Notes: generated by a model from the sequence alone, not told the origin. Counted from the stretch's first letter, positions 24,900 to 34,117 are shown. The stretch is DNA of 46,515 nt from Rhodoferax sp. (GCA_013791765.1 VMTC01000039.1:1-46515), one strand, 5' to 3'. Numbers and translations are program-made.

Positions 24900-24992
24900 G
24901 GGTGCTGGGAGACGCTTGAATGTGTCAGCGCAGCGTCGTCCATGATGCTGCGGTCTATCAATCAGTGCCGGTCAGTCCTGAATTCTTCCTGA
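24900..24992. other. Convergent gap between the Nfn-like and nos genes
   Basis: Ninety-three bases separate the two stop codons. I see no stem with a T run on either strand, so the terminators here are not identified. Confidence 0.3.
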
Positions 24993-25676
24993 TTACTGCA
25001 TGCTGTGCGTGTGGGCCGGCCGGGTATCGAGCGCACTGAGCAAGGCCGGCGTGATGTCCCCGGCAACCCGTACTGTCCCGCCGCGCTGCTGTGCGAATTG
25101 CTCGGCTGCACGCTTGTTGGCGAAGGCCGGCAAGTTGCCATTGCGCATGGGGCCCAGTGCCGTGGAGCCGTGCACATAAAAGGCTTGCCCGGCGGGCGTC
25201 CACTGACCGGTCTCGGTGTCCGTGACATAGGTGGCCGCAATCTCGCTGGCACTGCGTCCCGGGCTATAACGCGGCACCGCGTTCAGGTAGAGGTAAAGGC
25301 TCAGCGGCGAGTCAAAAAAATGGGCGTCACCATTGCTGAAGATCAGCTGCCCCGCCCATTGCGGCGTGCGTGCCGGGTACATGCCGCAGACCGGGCAGCG
25401 CGCGTCTTTTGGAATGGCGCGCGCTGCCAGCATGGCTTGAGGCCAGGCCGGGTCATAAGCTTGCGGCGGTGCCATCACACAGATGTCGTCGGGCACGGCG
25501 CCCATCTGGTTGGGGCTGGGGCGGGTCAGCGGCAGCGCAATCAGCAGCAGCGCCGCCAAGCTCAAGGCTGCGGCGATCACAAGCGCGCGGATTCGCTGCC
25601 GACTCGTCAATCCGCCGGACATGACGGAGCGACACCGAAAAAGCAGACCCTTGCGCGTCATGGCCACAGCGCTCAC
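24993..25676 (-). CDS. Second NosL-like protein, membrane-anchored
   Basis: The 227-residue product has an N-terminal membrane helix (about 30-50) and then a NosL-type domain. The motif CPVCGMYPARTPQWAGQLIF (C94, C97, M99) and the later GPMRNGNLPAFANKRAAEQF match the NosL copper-site region and C-terminal block. NosL proteins carry Cu(I) to NosZ assembly in the periplasm. It starts with GTG overlapping the nosL stop (GTGA), so it is coupled to nosL; ATG at 25661 is an alternative start. A second, larger NosL paralogue at the operon end is not part of the basic nos set. Confidence 0.75.
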   Translation of the reverse strand: MSAVAMTRKGLLFRCRSVMSGGLTSRQRIRALVIAAALSLAALLLIALPLTRPSPNQMGAVPDDICVMAPPQAYDPAWPQAMLAARAIPKDARCPVCGMYPARTPQWAGQLIFSNGDAHFFDSPLSLYLYLNAVPRYSPGRSASEIAATYVTDTETGQWTPAGQAFYVHGSTALGPMRNGNLPAFANKRAAEQFAQQRGGTVRVAGDITPALLSALDTRPAHTHSMQ

Positions 25677-26257
25677 ATCCGTGTGTCGTGCAGGGCGCCA
25701 CCGCTCAGGTCCACCATCTCGGGCTTCACGTCTTCATGGCGCAGCAATTTGCCACCATATTGCGCGATGAATTTCTCTGCATCGGGCGCTTGGGCGAAGC
25801 TGGCAATCGTCGGCCCCATGGAACCGTGGCGTTTGCTGCCCAGGACGTAAAGAGCGGTTTTGGCGTCGATCCAATGGCCACGCGGCTGCTCCCAACTGGC
25901 TTGGCCCATGTCCTGGACATAGACGGCGACCACTTTACGCACCTGCTCGGGCCGCAACAGCGTGTTGAACAGCTCGACCGTGTCGCAAAAGAAGACCGGT
26001 GCGGCTTGCCCGGCGTAAAAGATCTGCGCCTTGGGGCCAGGGTAGTCAGCCAGCAGCATGCCGTCGAGCTCGCAACTGGTGGCAGCGTCGATCTCCAGCG
26101 GCGCCAGTGCGGTGCCACTACCTGCACGTTCGCCGCAGGCGGTCAAGCCGGTGACTGCCGCGAGCGCGCCCAGCACGGCTAGGCTAAGGAGTTGGCGGCG
26201 CTCGCCGTCGGGGGTATTGATGGCCGCATCTTGGCGGCAGGAACAGGTGGTTTTCAT
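25673..26257 (-). CDS. nosL: NosL, copper chaperone lipoprotein for nitrous oxide reductase
   Basis: The 194-residue product has an RRQLLSLAVLG signal ending in the lipobox LTAC (C41). The mature protein has SCELDGMLLADYPGPKAQIF (C62, M67), the typical NosL metal-binding start, and GSMGPTIASFAQAPDAEKFI. It delivers copper for the Cu centres of NosZ, anchored to a membrane in the periplasm. Its start overlaps the nosY stop by four bases. The N-terminus also carries a CSC pair ahead of the signal, which is odd. Confidence 0.9.
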   Translation of the reverse strand: MKTTCSCRQDAAINTPDGERRQLLSLAVLGALAAVTGLTACGERAGSGTALAPLEIDAATSCELDGMLLADYPGPKAQIFYAGQAAPVFFCDTVELFNTLLRPEQVRKVVAVYVQDMGQASWEQPRGHWIDAKTALYVLGSKRHGSMGPTIASFAQAPDAEKFIAQYGGKLLRHEDVKPEMVDLSGGALHDTRM

Positions 26258-27069
26258 GGTTTGAATCTCCAGCGGGCAAATAGCAAGGGCACAACAATCC
26301 AGGCCAGCATCACCGCGCCCATCAGCCAGGGTTTGGCTAAGGCGGGGGGCACTATGCTGGTCAAGCCATACAGGGTGCGAACATCTTCCAGCGAGAAGAT
26401 ATTGAGGATGCGAAAAACATCGGCCGGGTTCAGCAGCAGCAGCCAGGCAAAAGCGTCGCCGCCATAAGCACCTCCGGTGGCGACCAGCGCGCCCAGCAGC
26501 AGCAAGTCAAACACCAGAACGAAGAAGAACCACAGTGCAATCGCCAGGCCGGAAGCGCGAGTGCGCTCACGCGTGAGCACCGACATCAACACCGCCAGAC
26601 TCAAAAAGGCCAGGCCCAGCAGCACGGAACTGATCATGAAGCCCAGATAATGATACAGCCCGGCCCAGCTGAACTGCTGGAACAAAAGCAGTGCCACCAG
26701 ACCAAAGCCGGTGAGCGTCGAGAGTGTGAGTGCAGCGGCCAGCCCCAGGTACTTTCCGAGCAGCAATTCGAGCCGGGTGATCGGCAGCGCCAGCAGCAGG
26801 TCGAGCGAGCCGCGCTCGCGCTCGCCCACCACGGCGTCAAAGCCGAGCAGCAGCGCAATCAGCGGAATCAGGTAAATGACCAGGCTGACCAGACTGGCAA
26901 TCGTGAATTCAATCGAACGCAGGCCGAGCTGCCCTTGCTGGGCGCCGCCAAAATAAGTGATTACGAGGGAGAACACCGTGAACACCAGCGCCACCACCAG
27001 CACCCAGCGGTTGCGCAATCGATCGCGAAACTCTTTCGCGGCCAGGGTCAGGATTTGGGTCCATTGCAT
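26254..27069 (-). CDS. nosY: NosY, ABC permease of the nos system
   Basis: The 271-residue product has six predicted membrane helices, starting ILTLAAKEFRDRLRNRWVLV. It includes AVVGERERGSLDLLLALPIT, the coupling segment common to NosY and other ABC-2-type permeases. With NosF it forms an ABC transporter that, together with NosD, is needed to mature the CuZ site. It lies 66 bases after nosF and overlaps nosL. Confidence 0.93.
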   Translation of the reverse strand: MQWTQILTLAAKEFRDRLRNRWVLVVALVFTVFSLVITYFGGAQQGQLGLRSIEFTIASLVSLVIYLIPLIALLLGFDAVVGERERGSLDLLLALPITRLELLLGKYLGLAAALTLSTLTGFGLVALLLFQQFSWAGLYHYLGFMISSVLLGLAFLSLAVLMSVLTRERTRASGLAIALWFFFVLVFDLLLLGALVATGGAYGGDAFAWLLLLNPADVFRILNIFSLEDVRTLYGLTSIVPPALAKPWLMGAVMLAWIVVPLLFARWRFKP

Positions 27070-27135
27070 TGTTTCACCTCAATCCGAAAACAAGCCTTCA
27101 GAGAAGACATTACTTGCACTCAAGTTATGTCCTCA

Positions 27136-28077
27136 CTAAAAGCCAAAAAAAACATCTTCCAGGGACGGTTCCTGGATGTTCAAGTCCAGCAACTTCGCGC
27201 CCAGACCGCCGAGTGCGCCCAGCACGGCCATCTTGGCCTCGCGCGGGCAACTCACGCGCAGGCCTGCCTCGGTGACGTCAGCGTGCACCCCGGTGATTGC
27301 GCCCAACAGCTGCTGAGCCTGCGCGACGCTTGAGGCGGCCAGGCGCAGTGTCAAGCTTAGTGGCAGCTGCATCTGATGGCGCAGATCCTGCACGCTGCCC
27401 ACCGCAGCAATTTTGCCGACCGCCATGATGGCCAGGCGGTCCACCCGCTCCTGCAACTCGGCCAGGATGTGGGAGGTGATCAGGACGGTGACACCGGCAT
27501 CACGCAAGTGGCGCAGCGTGACGTAAAAGTCGCGAATGGCCTGTGGGTCAAGGCCATTGGTGGGCTCATCGAGAAACAGCACGCTGGGTTCGCCCAGCAG
27601 CGCTTGGGCGAAACCCAGGCGCTGGCGCATGCCCTTGGAATACTCGCGCAGTGGCCGCTTGGCCGCATCAAGCAGACCGACGCGCTCCAGTGTGGGTTCA
27701 CATTGCGAAAAGGGTGCGCCCTTGAGCCGGGCAAAGAAGCGCAAGGTCTCCAGGCCGCTCAGGTTGTCGTACAGCACCACGTTTTCGGGCAGGTAGCCGA
27801 TGTGCCTGCGCGCCGCGCGAAAGTCACGTCCGCGTACCGACGCGCCATTGACCAGGATCTCGCCGGCGCTGGGCTCTGTCAACCCGAGCATCATCTTGAA
27901 CAGCGTGCTCTTGCCGGCGCCGTTGTGGCCGATCAGACCAAAGATTTCGCCGCGCTGCACGCTCAGGTCCACGCCGTCCACAGCATGCAAGGCGCCATAG
28001 TATTTTGCGACGCCGCGCGCTTCAATTGCCGGGCTCTCAAGCGCCGGGACTTTACTGGCCAGGGAAGTGCTTGCCAC
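27136..28077 (-). CDS. nosF: NosF, ABC ATPase of the nos system
   Basis: The 313-residue product has Walker A GHNGAGKST, signature YSKGMRQRLGFAQALLG, Walker B VLFLDEPTNGLD, and a C-terminal domain of about 80 residues as in other NosF proteins. It powers the NosDFY complex. The start is taken as GTG at 28077, with GGAG 9 bases upstream; this makes it overlap the end of nosD by 26 bases. A longer frame opens at 28134 but lies wholly within nosD and adds no conserved sequence. Confidence 0.92.
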   Translation of the reverse strand: MASTSLASKVPALESPAIEARGVAKYYGALHAVDGVDLSVQRGEIFGLIGHNGAGKSTLFKMMLGLTEPSAGEILVNGASVRGRDFRAARRHIGYLPENVVLYDNLSGLETLRFFARLKGAPFSQCEPTLERVGLLDAAKRPLREYSKGMRQRLGFAQALLGEPSVLFLDEPTNGLDPQAIRDFYVTLRHLRDAGVTVLITSHILAELQERVDRLAIMAVGKIAAVGSVQDLRHQMQLPLSLTLRLAASSVAQAQQLLGAITGVHADVTEAGLRVSCPREAKMAVLGALGGLGAKLLDLNIQEPSLEDVFFGF

Positions 28078-29314
28078 GCCATTGACTCCATTGTGTGTTT
28101 TGAGGATGCATGCGCGGCTTGGGGTCCACCACACTGGGCACGCGCAGCACCGGAAATTGCTGGCCCACCAGGCGCAGAGCCTGCACCGCCGGGCTGGCCA
28201 GCAGCAGTTTGATGCTGGGGTAGCGCCAGGTCAGGCGGTCCACCATGTCATTGGCCTCATAGCGCACGTCACCGATGCCGTTGGCGTCGCGATCCCAGCC
28301 GAGATAGTTGCCCCAGTGGTTGCCACTCTGGGCACCCCAGACCTCGTCGCGCGCACCGATATAGCGCACTTGCTCCCGGTTGGCAACAAAGTCATTGCCT
28401 TCCACCACGTTGCGGGTCGAGCCCGCCGCCAAATGCACACCCACCACGTTGTCCACCACCAGGTTGTTCTTGATCGTCACGTACTCGACATCGTAGATAA
28501 AAAGGCCGCGGTTGTTGCCTGCCACGACGTTGTTTTCAATCACCGAATCTTGCATGGTGCGCAGCATGATGCCGTGGTCCGAATTGCCCCAGGCCCGGTT
28601 ATTGCGTACGACCTGATCACGCACCTCCATCAGCGCCAGGCCGCCGCGGTTGTAGTAGCTGTCGTTGTCTTCCCACAGGTTGTAGTAAGAGTTCATGTAA
28701 TGCGTGCCGTAACGGCTGTGGTGCAGCCGGTTACCCTTGAACAGGGCGTGGTGCGACACATCGACGTAGAGCGCATCGCGCACGAAGCTGATGTTGTTGC
28801 CGATGATGCGCGCACCCTTGGTGTTGTAAAGCTGCACGCCGTTGCCGCGCTGCGAGGAGTTGTACTCGCGCTTGCCGGTGATGGTGTTGGATTCGATCAG
28901 CACGTCGTTGGCCTTCTCAATCCACAGGCCGAACAGGTTGTAGGTGAGGTCGCAGTGGCGCACCACGGCCCGATGCGCACCGGGGTAAATGTAAATACCC
29001 GAGTTCTGGTCTTTCAGGCTGTCGCCGGAATCGCGCACGATGATGCCTTCGATGACCACATCAGTCGCCGTCACGCGCACGGTGTCCCCGTGCTGGCTAC
29101 CACTGAGCGTGGGGCGATTTAGGCCACGCAGCGTGAGCGCCTTGTTGATCAGGAAGTTGCCGGTGTAAAAACCGCGCTCAATCTCCACCACATCGCCGGC
29201 TTGGGCGGCTTCAATCACCTGCTGCAGCGATTCGCCCGGCTTGACGCGCAGCGTCGCCGCTGGCGCGTTTGCCAGCCAGGCTGTCAGCAGCAGGAGAAGA
29301 AGAGGGCGCAGCAC
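28052..29314 (-). CDS. nosD: NosD, periplasmic beta-helix maturation factor
   Basis: The 420-residue product has a signal peptide (LLLLLLTAWLANAPAA) followed by a right-handed beta-helix of carbohydrate-binding/CASH repeats. Examples are SGIYIYPGAHRAVVRHCDL, NGVQLYNTKGARIIGNNISF and HGIMLRTMQDSVIENNVVAG. The C-terminal part has NHWGNYLGWDRDANGIGD. NosD binds NosL and the NosFY transporter on the periplasmic side. It starts with GTG five bases after the nosR stop. Confidence 0.95.
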   Translation of the reverse strand: MLRPLLLLLLTAWLANAPAATLRVKPGESLQQVIEAAQAGDVVEIERGFYTGNFLINKALTLRGLNRPTLSGSQHGDTVRVTATDVVIEGIIVRDSGDSLKDQNSGIYIYPGAHRAVVRHCDLTYNLFGLWIEKANDVLIESNTITGKREYNSSQRGNGVQLYNTKGARIIGNNISFVRDALYVDVSHHALFKGNRLHHSRYGTHYMNSYYNLWEDNDSYYNRGGLALMEVRDQVVRNNRAWGNSDHGIMLRTMQDSVIENNVVAGNNRGLFIYDVEYVTIKNNLVVDNVVGVHLAAGSTRNVVEGNDFVANREQVRYIGARDEVWGAQSGNHWGNYLGWDRDANGIGDVRYEANDMVDRLTWRYPSIKLLLASPAVQALRLVGQQFPVLRVPSVVDPKPRMHPQNTQWSQWRGKHFPGQ

Positions 29315-29318
29315 AGCG

Positions 29319-31967
29319 TCAGATTACCAACAGACCCAGCGCCTTGAGAGCGAGGAACAGCGCGGCACCGATCAGCAGGTTCTTGAAGCCCACATAACTC
29401 AGCATGTCCATGATGCTGGCGTAGCGGTAATGAGCCTGCCACCAGGGCCCGTCCTTGACATAGCGACGCCCGGACAAGCGAATCAAGACTTCGTACACGC
29501 TCCAGCCGATCCACCAGCCGATGATCGCGCTGGCCGACAGACGCCCCGTGGCCGCAAGTGCCCAAGCCACAGTGGCGGCCAGCGCCAGCGAAAAACCTGC
29601 AATTTGCAGCGCGCGCTGCGACTTCCAGCCCTGCGCTGTCCACGGCCACAGGTGGTCGACCAACTCCAGCCAGAGCGACTTCAAGCCGCTGGCCTGCGCC
29701 TTGTAGGGGCGCGCCACCGAATCGGTGGGCATGCGCGGGTCCGGGCCGTTGGCGGCCTTGCTGCTGATTTGCGACGTCACGCCGTCCGTGACCAGGCGGA
29801 TCGGAATGAAGTAGCCGTCGCGCCCGATCGGCGTGATCTCCAGCCCGTCGCGTTCACGGCGCTTGCGCTCCTTGGCCAGCGGCGGGCAACCTTTGACGTC
29901 GGTGTAGAGCACCATGCAGTCCAGGCAGTGCAGACATTCACGGTGGTCAATGCGACCGTCGGCGTCAATCGCCTGGGCGCCGCAACCGACGGCGCAGGCT
30001 TTGCAGCTGTTGCAGTCCTGCTTGCGCTTCAGGCCAAACCAGCGGAAGGTGCTGGGCATGGCCAGGGCAGCACCGAGCGGGCAGATGTATTTGCAGTAGG
30101 GGCGCTCGATGAACAGAGACAAGCCCAGAATCGCGCAGACAAACAAACCATAGGGCCAGGCCCGGTTGCTGATGCCGACCAAAAAGGTGGTTTTGAAGGG
30201 TTCGACCTCGGACAGTATTTCGGCCAGACCCATGGAGAACATCGACACCGTCAGCAGGCCAAAGAAGATGGCGTACTTCAGCCACTTGAGCCGGTCATGC
30301 CAGACGCGCGGCAATTGGCCTTGAAAGCGCTTCAGCCCGATCAGGCCACCAATTTTGTAGATCGCCTCGGACAGCGAGCCAAAGGGGCACAGCCAACCGC
30401 AAAACAGGCCGCGCCCGAATAAAAACACGGTCAGGATGATGAATATCCAGAACAGGAAGAGGAACGGGTCAGACAGAAAGAGCGACCAGGTCCAGTTGAA
30501 CAGCAGCGCGTGCAGCCAGGTCAGCACCTGTGTGATGGATGGCTGCGCCATGACACCAAATCCGACAAAGCCAATGCTCAGGGCCCAGGCGCTGTACTTG
30601 AAAGCATTGACCGGCCATTTGTTTTTGTGCGTCGAGCGGCGGGTGAGCTTCTCGCGAAACGCGTACACCACAGTGACGGCGATCAGCAGCAAGGCAAAAA
30701 AAACAATGCCGACGGCGCGCGACTTCCATACCTGCACCCAGGGCGCGTCCGGTTCCACAATGACCGGTCGGCCGCCTTGCAGCAACTCAGGTGCCAGCCA
30801 ATACTTGGTGCTGAAACTGGTAAAGCTGCGCTTGCCGGTGGCGGCGTCGACGCGGTTGCCCAGGAACGAGAGTTCCCAGGGATGGGCCGCCGAGAACGAT
30901 TTGGTGCGGATGATAAAGATGCCCGACTCGGTGAAGCTCGGTGCCCCGGCAGCCTCCAGACCGTACAGGTTGAGGTAGTCAGTGTCGCGGAAGGTGAATA
31001 AATCGGCGCCCTGTCTGACCTGGATGCGGTCGTAGATGCCGCCGCGAACAAAGCCGGAGCCTTTGAAGGATTCGTTGCCAGCGGTGCGCACGACGAAGAG
31101 CGCGCTTTCGCCCTCTTTGAGTTGCAGGCGCAGGTTGTTCCAGCTGTTGTTGCCCAGCACACTGGCACCGACATCGGGGTGATTGAGGTCACCAAACCAA
31201 AGTTCGATGAAGGGCTCAGGGCCCCGCGCCAGACCCACTTGTTCCGGCTTGACGAGCAGTCGCTGCACGCTGCCCTGCTTGATCAGTTGCTCCCAGCTCA
31301 GGCGTTGGCCGGTCGCCGCAAAACGCGCGGACTCTCGCATGGTCGGCGCCAGAATGCCCACTTGACGCGCCACTGCCGTGCCCGACGTCATCATGACCTG
31401 GTTTTGCGCGATCACCGTGACGGTGGCGCCTGAAATCGCGTCCACGCCCAGCACGCCTTCATCGGGGCGCGACTGACCGACCTCAATTTTGTCTGCGACC
31501 GACTTGCCAATGTACTGGTTATTGAAGTTCAGCAGAGCCGATTCGGGAATGCCCAGCAGCAGGATAGGCTCGGAATGCTTGAGTACCTTCACGCCAACAA
31601 AGTGGCCTGTGAGGTCGATGCCAATGAGTGTGACCACCGGCTTGCCCGAGTAGGCCGGCGTGTCAGTGATGTCGGTGGACAGCATGACGTAGCCCAGCAA
31701 TTTCTTTTTGCCAGCCTCGGGCTCGCCGTAAGCCTCAACATAAGGCGGTTGGCCCATGCGTTCGGAAAAGCTCCTGGCGCCCGGGAACACGTCGGTACAC
31801 GGCACCAGTGCGCACAAATCTTTGGCGCTATTGAGTTCCGGCGATAGCTCGACGTTGTAGGCGCCGCTGGCCGCGCGCGCGCCCGTCGCTGCCGTGAGCA
31901 GCATCAAAAAAAGAGCGACCAGGCAGAGTACTACGTTGGTCGCCAAACGTTTGCAGTGCAAATCCAT
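29319..31967 (-). CDS. nosR: NosR, flavo-iron-sulfur membrane protein, with C-terminal extension
   Basis: The 882-residue product has a signal peptide, a periplasmic FMN-binding domain with the flavinylation motif SGATVT (T182), membrane helices from about 415, and cytoplasmic Fe-S segments: RGLFCGWLCPFG, YCKYICPLGA, CNSCKACAVGCGAQAID and CLHCLDC. NosR passes quinol electrons toward NosZ and is needed for nos expression. FMN would be attached by the ApbE/NosX protein encoded at 34666-35700. The last 130 or so residues add about three membrane helices; the 725-residue Pseudomonas stutzeri NosR lacks these. Confidence 0.95.
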   Translation of the reverse strand: MDLHCKRLATNVVLCLVALFLMLLTAATGARAASGAYNVELSPELNSAKDLCALVPCTDVFPGARSFSERMGQPPYVEAYGEPEAGKKKLLGYVMLSTDITDTPAYSGKPVVTLIGIDLTGHFVGVKVLKHSEPILLLGIPESALLNFNNQYIGKSVADKIEVGQSRPDEGVLGVDAISGATVTVIAQNQVMMTSGTAVARQVGILAPTMRESARFAATGQRLSWEQLIKQGSVQRLLVKPEQVGLARGPEPFIELWFGDLNHPDVGASVLGNNSWNNLRLQLKEGESALFVVRTAGNESFKGSGFVRGGIYDRIQVRQGADLFTFRDTDYLNLYGLEAAGAPSFTESGIFIIRTKSFSAAHPWELSFLGNRVDAATGKRSFTSFSTKYWLAPELLQGGRPVIVEPDAPWVQVWKSRAVGIVFFALLLIAVTVVYAFREKLTRRSTHKNKWPVNAFKYSAWALSIGFVGFGVMAQPSITQVLTWLHALLFNWTWSLFLSDPFLFLFWIFIILTVFLFGRGLFCGWLCPFGSLSEAIYKIGGLIGLKRFQGQLPRVWHDRLKWLKYAIFFGLLTVSMFSMGLAEILSEVEPFKTTFLVGISNRAWPYGLFVCAILGLSLFIERPYCKYICPLGAALAMPSTFRWFGLKRKQDCNSCKACAVGCGAQAIDADGRIDHRECLHCLDCMVLYTDVKGCPPLAKERKRRERDGLEITPIGRDGYFIPIRLVTDGVTSQISSKAANGPDPRMPTDSVARPYKAQASGLKSLWLELVDHLWPWTAQGWKSQRALQIAGFSLALAATVAWALAATGRLSASAIIGWWIGWSVYEVLIRLSGRRYVKDGPWWQAHYRYASIMDMLSYVGFKNLLIGAALFLALKALGLLVI

Positions 31968-32066
31968 ATTTCGTTCTTACCAGGTAAACGCCGCTGATGG
32001 GGCGGCGCTTGAAGGGCGGCGGCGGGGCTCGAGTCCGCGCGCCACCCCAAATTCAAAGCCTGCGGA
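31968..32066 (-). other. nosZ-nosR intergenic gap
   Basis: The 99-base gap contains GCCGCCGCCC-type G+C-rich sequence near 32015 that could fold into a stem limiting read-through from the abundant nosZ message. No T run follows it. No separate nosR promoter is obvious. Confidence 0.3.
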
Positions 32067-34001
32067 TCAGGCCTCGACGATCATGCGCGTGCGCATTTCC
32101 AAGTGCAGCGCATGGCAGAAGTGGGTGCAGTAGCACCAGTAGACGCCTGGCTTGTCGGCGATGAAAGTCACCGAGACTGTTTCCAGTGGGTTGACGATGA
32201 AGTTGACGTTGTACTTCGGGATCGCAAAGCCGTGCGTCAGGTCTTCGATCTTGTCCAGGTTGGTCAGGATCAGCGTAACTTCGTCGCCCTTCTTGAGCTT
32301 GAACTCGCGCAGGCTGAAAGCGGGGGCCTGCGAGGTCAGTCTGACGGTGACCTTCTTGCCGTTGCGGACCACGCCGGAGTCCTTCGGGTCCTTCGTCGCC
32401 AGCGGGAACTCGTCCAGCGTGTAGACCTGTTTCGGGCGCACCAGATCGCGCTTGAAGATGATGAAGTCATGCGGCTCGCCGCGCACCGGGTGATCGGCCA
32501 GCAAGACCATCTTCTCTCCCGAAATATCGATCAGCTGCTCGTTTTCCGGGTGTAGCGGGCCGACCGGCAGGAAACGATCCTTGGAAAACTTGCAGCCCAC
32601 CGCCAGGTACTTGCCATCGGCAGCCCGGGTTTCGGATTGTGAAGCGTTCACGTGGCCTGGTTGGTATTGCACGTCCAGGCGGTCGACTACATATTTGGCG
32701 GTCTTGTCACCGGCGTGGAACTTGATGGCGGCTTCCACATTCCACTTCACCATCTGGCTGTCCAGGAACAGGGTGGTGTAGGCGTTGCCGCGACCGTCAA
32801 AGGCGGTATGTAAAGGGCCCAGGCCCACCTCGACTTCGGCCACAACGGCAGCGTCGAGTTTTTCCAGCTTTCCATCGAACCAGTCCAGCACCTTGGCCAG
32901 TTCGATCACCGTGACGGTGGGGGAGAGCTTGCCGGCGCAGATGAAATATTTCGCGTCGGGGCTGGCATTGACACCGTGCGGATTTTTCGGCACCGACACA
33001 TAGGCGGTGAGCGCGGTCTTGGGGTCCTTGTTGCCCTCGTGGGTGCCATCGACGACCGGCACTTTGGAGTCGCCGTAGGTCTTGAATTTACCGGCCTTCA
33101 CGGCTTCTTCAATGCGGGCCACATTGAAGAACAAGCAGGCGTCGCGCTCGGCGGACATCATGTCCTCGTACTTGACACCCATCTCGGTGTTGTACTGGTT
33201 GACCGCGGCCAGCTTGCCATCATAGGAGGTGGCAGTCAGGTCGCAGTTGCCGTCGATCAGAACCTGCCAGCGCACCTCCATGCTCTCGGCATCCACGCAA
33301 GTGAACAGCGAGTGGTATTTTTCGGGCTTGTCCGCGTCGGCCGCAGTGTTGGGCAAGGGAATAGCGAACTCAGCGCCGCAGAACACACGCGTGGTGTAGT
33401 TGATGGCCGGATCGACCGGGTCGGCCTTGTCCGGGAAGATGCCATGGAAGCCCTGGATGTTGGGAATCTCGGTGATTTTGTCGCAGGTGAAGTAGTCCAG
33501 ACGGATGCGGGCGATGCGGCTGTTGATCTTGTCGTTGATCCAGGCGTAGCGGCCGTCGTAGTTGCCGTCCTTGTAGGAGGCATGCGTGTGGTGACTGTCA
33601 GCCACCGTGTACTTCAGGCTGCCGTCGGCCTTGGTTCCCATGATCTTCTTGGATTCATTGGTGATGCCCCAGCCCACCAGCGCGTCCGGCACAAAACAGG
33701 GAATGCGGTGGAGTTCGCGTCCTGAAGGCAGACCCAACACACGCATATCGCCGGTGTGACCACCGCTCCACAAGCCGTAATAAGTGTCCAACTCACCCGG
33801 CTTCAAGTGGGTTGCATTGGCACTGGCGTGTCCACCTTCGGCCGGCGCTGAGGCGGCGGGTGCCACAGGCGCTGTGGCGCTGGTGGGCTTGTCGGTACAA
33901 GCCACCACGCCGCCCAGGCTGACCAGCGCAGCGGTGTTGATGAACTTGCGTCGACCCATGATCTGGGAAGTCTCGGGCTTGGGCTGTTGCTCTTGCGTCA
34001 T
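32067..34001 (-). CDS. nosZ: NosZ, nitrous oxide reductase (clade I, Tat-exported)
   Basis: The 644-residue enzyme reduces N2O to N2 in the periplasm. It has a twin-arginine signal (GRRKFINTAALVSLGG), a seven-bladed propeller with the CuZ histidine segment DSHHTHASYKDGNYDG, GPLHTAFDGRGNAYTTLF and GHVNASQSE. The C-terminal cupredoxin domain holds CuA ligands in CYCTHFCHALHLEM. The Tat signal places it in clade I. Directly after the signal is VVAC, a lipobox, and then a Thr/Ala/Pro-rich linker, so the enzyme may be a lipoprotein. GAGGA precedes the ATG at good spacing. Here nosZ is upstream of nosR, unlike the nosRZDFY order of Pseudomonas. Confidence 0.97.
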   Translation of the reverse strand: MTQEQQPKPETSQIMGRRKFINTAALVSLGGVVACTDKPTSATAPVAPAASAPAEGGHASANATHLKPGELDTYYGLWSGGHTGDMRVLGLPSGRELHRIPCFVPDALVGWGITNESKKIMGTKADGSLKYTVADSHHTHASYKDGNYDGRYAWINDKINSRIARIRLDYFTCDKITEIPNIQGFHGIFPDKADPVDPAINYTTRVFCGAEFAIPLPNTAADADKPEKYHSLFTCVDAESMEVRWQVLIDGNCDLTATSYDGKLAAVNQYNTEMGVKYEDMMSAERDACLFFNVARIEEAVKAGKFKTYGDSKVPVVDGTHEGNKDPKTALTAYVSVPKNPHGVNASPDAKYFICAGKLSPTVTVIELAKVLDWFDGKLEKLDAAVVAEVEVGLGPLHTAFDGRGNAYTTLFLDSQMVKWNVEAAIKFHAGDKTAKYVVDRLDVQYQPGHVNASQSETRAADGKYLAVGCKFSKDRFLPVGPLHPENEQLIDISGEKMVLLADHPVRGEPHDFIIFKRDLVRPKQVYTLDEFPLATKDPKDSGVVRNGKKVTVRLTSQAPAFSLREFKLKKGDEVTLILTNLDKIEDLTHGFAIPKYNVNFIVNPLETVSVTFIADKPGVYWCYCTHFCHALHLEMRTRMIVEA

Positions 34002-34062
34002 GTTGAAATCCTCGTTGGTTTATGGAAATCTTCAGTTAAAAGGTGCTGGGAACCGGCTCAAT

Positions 34063-34075
34063 TCTTTAACTTGCC
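34063..34075 (+). repeat. Upstream direct repeat, copy A
   Basis: TCTTTAACTTGCC recurs at 34152-34164 as TCTTTAACTTGTC, in the same orientation and 89 bases away. The two copies frame the FNR-type box in the nosZ/cytochrome intergenic region, so they may bind a regulator. Confidence 0.35.
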
Positions 34076-34103
34076 ATGGTGAAGGAATGCGGCTTGGACC
34101 TGT

Positions 34104-34117
34104 TTGAGCATCATCAA
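34104..34117. promoter_or_regulatory. FNR-type operator in the divergent nos promoter region
   Basis: TTGAG-CATC-ATCAA differs from the consensus TTGAT-N4-ATCAA at one base. It is centred 110 bases from the nosZ start and about 131 bases before the cytochrome ATG. A perfect TATAAT on the plus strand at 34143-34148 puts the box near position -42 to -45 of the cytochrome transcript, the activating position for FNR-like proteins. The Crp/Fnr protein at 13510-14268 has the matching recognition helix. A weaker TTGAT-GTGC-ATATA lies at 34133-34146. Confidence 0.65.
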
